A stretch of DNA of 54,553 nt, taken from Funiculus sociatus GB2-C1. Its GTDB lineage: Bacteria; Cyanobacteriota; Cyanobacteriia; Cyanobacteriales; FACHB-T130. The notes beneath the pieces were generated by a model, which had not been told where the DNA came from, made no database searches, and saw only the letters and a list, made by a program, of their open reading frames with translations. Positions 53,146-54,553 of this stretch are shown one piece after another. The stretch lies in the NCBI RefSeq assembly GCF_039962115.1, contig NZ_JAMPKJ010000042.1, positions 1-54,553 on the forward strand, read 5' to 3'. The stretch's first letter is position 1; each line of letters starts with the position of its first letter. The translations under genes were made by a program, and so were the position numbers.

Positions 53146-54441
53146 TTATGCGACGACGATATCAGCGTTGGTCATCGCCAGTCCAGTAGAAAGGGTGGCA
53201 AATTGCACTTGTGCAGTTCCACCGATACCATCTTTGTCAAAGAACAAACCGCCAGTTGTGCTGTTGTAAATGAAGCGATCGCCTGCGTCCCCTGCACTAG
53301 CACCGATGCGGAACTGCGAAGCTGTAATTGCCGCGCCAACTGTTAGCCCCGCGTTGGCAAACATTGAGCCAGAACGAGTAGCAATGCCAATCGTGTCGTC
53401 TACTACTGAAAAATCCGTAATCCGATCTACAGCGCTTGACTTGCCATGAAAGTAAAACTTATCGGCACCAATGCCGCCTGTAAGTACGTCGCTGCCACCT
53501 CCACCCACCAAGGTGTCGTTTCCCGGGTTACCAATTAGGGTGTCATTACCTGCTTTTCCTTTAAGAGTGTCATTGCTGTAATCTCCCCTTATTTCGTTGC
53601 CCAGTTCGTTACCTGTGCCATACATAGAAACGCCACTACTGATGCCATATAAATACAGGTTTTCCACGTTGGCACTAAGCGTCCAAGAGTCCCTAGAAAA
53701 AACCAAGTCCGTACCACCATTTACGCCTTCAACGATGGTTTCGGTGCCTTTAGTAACGTTATACATATCCCAGTGGAGGGTATAAGTATCGTTACCATTT
53801 CCACCGATGAGGATATCTTTGCCGCCTCCACCAACGAGGGTGTCATCGCCATCACCACCATTTAGAGTGTTATCGGCGCTATTTCCTTGAAGGAGGTTGT
53901 TAAAAGCATTACCTGTACCATTTATCGCCGCCGTACCTAGAAGAGTCAAATCTTCTAGGTTGGCACCCAGCGTATAGCTGACGAAAGTTTGAACTATGTC
54001 TCTGCCACCGTTGGCAGCTTCGATAATGGTGTCGGTGGTATCGTTGATGACATAAGTATCGTTGTCAGCGCCACCATTTAGGATATCGCTTCCGCCTCCT
54101 CCCGCAAGGAAATCATTGCCAGCGCCTCCAATTAGCGTGTTGTTAGCATCATTTCCGATCAGGGTGTTGCTACTAGCATTACCTGTGCCATTGATGTTGG
54201 CATTACCTGTGAGAGTTAAATTTTCCAGACCATCACCCAGTGTCCAAGTAATGCTCGATTTAACCGTGTCTGTGAAATATGGAGCAGAAGGATTAGAAGA
54301 ATTGCTATCTTCAATAATTTGGTCGCCTATGTTGTCAACAATGTAGGTATCGCTGCCATCTCCACCCTCCATGCGATCGGCACCCGTACCGCCATCTAAA
54401 ATGTCGTCGCCAGCTAAACCGAATAAACTGTCATTGCCAGC
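53146..54441 (-). pseudogene. RTX-type calcium-binding protein, 5' end removed by IS630
   Basis: About 430 codons of RTX repeats (GLAGDDILDGG, GGAGNDFLAGGGGSDILNGG, GGDGDDTLVGGGGKDILIGG) end in the same FIYNSTTGGLFFDKDG tail as the downstream gene. The frame can be extended to 54546, but the extra 34 codons are read from the IS630 end, not from an RTX gene, so the native start is lost. The IS boundary is at TA 54442-54443. Without promoter and start the copy is probably not expressed normally, unless a promoter in the IS drives it. Confidence 0.78.
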
Positions 54442-54553
54442 TAGTGGTCTGTCAAAAAAGAATTGACGGATAATAGAAATGTAAGCAACCCATAAACAAT
54501 GCCAGCCAAACGATATATTGTTTCCCTGACAAATGAGGAACGGCAAACGCTAG
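54442..54553 (+). mobile_element. Left end of an IS630-family insertion sequence (partial)
   Basis: RTX coding sequence stops at TA 54442-54443 and is followed by GTGGTCTGTCAAAAAAGAAT, which looks like a terminal inverted repeat, then a short leader and a transposase start at 54499. The element continues outside the window. Its end differs from that of the element at the left edge. Confidence 0.7.
54499..54553 (+). CDS. IS630-family transposase, N-terminal fragment
   Basis: ATG 54499 opens a frame to the window edge reading MPAKRYIVSLTNEERQTL, the characteristic start of one IS630 transposase group. Only 18 codons are visible, so the DDE residues cannot be checked. It is divergent from the RTX gene it interrupts. 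Confidence 0.7.
   Translation, partial: MPAKRYIVSLTNEERQTL

Noticed and set aside
52021-54441. Repeated GC-rich blocks resembling a CRISPR or satellite array
   Set aside because: They are the coding sequence of RTX nonapeptides; repeats are degenerate and keep a reading frame.
54442-54546. N-terminal extension of the upstream RTX reading frame (about 34 residues)
   Set aside because: It is read from the IS630 end in antisense to the transposase start; it has no RTX character and begins beyond the TA junction.

Overview
This is a stretch of a cyanobacterial chromosome. HIP1 octamers (GCGATCGC) are scattered through most of it. It carries psbU (an extrinsic photosystem II subunit), btpA (photosystem I biogenesis), a VKOR-thioredoxin fusion, an LPA1/REP27-type DUF3493 protein, the rimO-crhR pair, four Uma2 genes, a pentapeptide-repeat protein, RTX proteins and heptanucleotide repeats. 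Together these suggest a large-genome, probably filamentous, cyanobacterium; the species cannot be fixed from the sequence. Both ends lie inside IS630-family elements of two different types, so the window is probably one assembly contig that stops at repeats.

Layout. 1-3500: an IS630 tail, a toxin-like C-terminal fragment, two convergent Uma2 genes, then ygfZ converging on a thioredoxin-like [2Fe-2S] ferredoxin. 3900-9200: cysteine synthase, a third Uma2 gene, 1-Cys peroxiredoxin, psbU, nadB and a small secreted protein. 9900-14300 (minus strand): a CHASE2-PAS-GGDEF diguanylate cyclase, the VKOR-Trx fusion and btpA. 14700-21500: rimO, crhR, thrC, a coiled-coil protein, a BrkB-family membrane protein and a fourth Uma2 gene. 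21600-24300 (minus strand): a HIP1-free, AT-rich module of HEPN protein, DUF262 protein and D12 adenine methyltransferase, which looks like a defence island. 24850-37700: TPP riboswitch and thiC, pyrE, secreted and membrane proteins, two CNNM/CBS proteins, queC, a Gfo/Idh/MocA oxidoreductase, an SGNH hydrolase, a 45-residue single-span membrane protein and an ABC exporter. 37700-38350: tRNA-Tyr, tRNA-Thr and tRNA-Arg. 38650-43500: cyanobacterial conserved proteins, an HTH protein with a long acidic tract, a pentapeptide-repeat protein and CutA. 43600-47000: ADP-ribosylglycohydrolase overlapping a PD-(D/E)XK nuclease, tRNA-Thr, DUF3493 and FHA proteins. 47200-51950: DNA repair genes recA, xseA, xseB and nurA. 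52000-54441: two tandem RTX genes, the upstream one cut by the right-hand IS630.

Most of the window is core metabolism and photosynthesis support in short operons with clear hairpin terminators. The accessory parts are the methyltransferase/DUF262/HEPN module, the Uma2 genes, the RTX pair and the IS ends. The strongest candidate for an undescribed system is the 21604-24315 module: DUF262 and HEPN start/stop codons overlap as ATGA, the DUF262 protein shows no HNH (DUF1524) domain, and a Dam-like methyltransferase lies upstream on the same strand. A second unusual point is a heptanucleotide-repeat tract inside the nurA reading frame.
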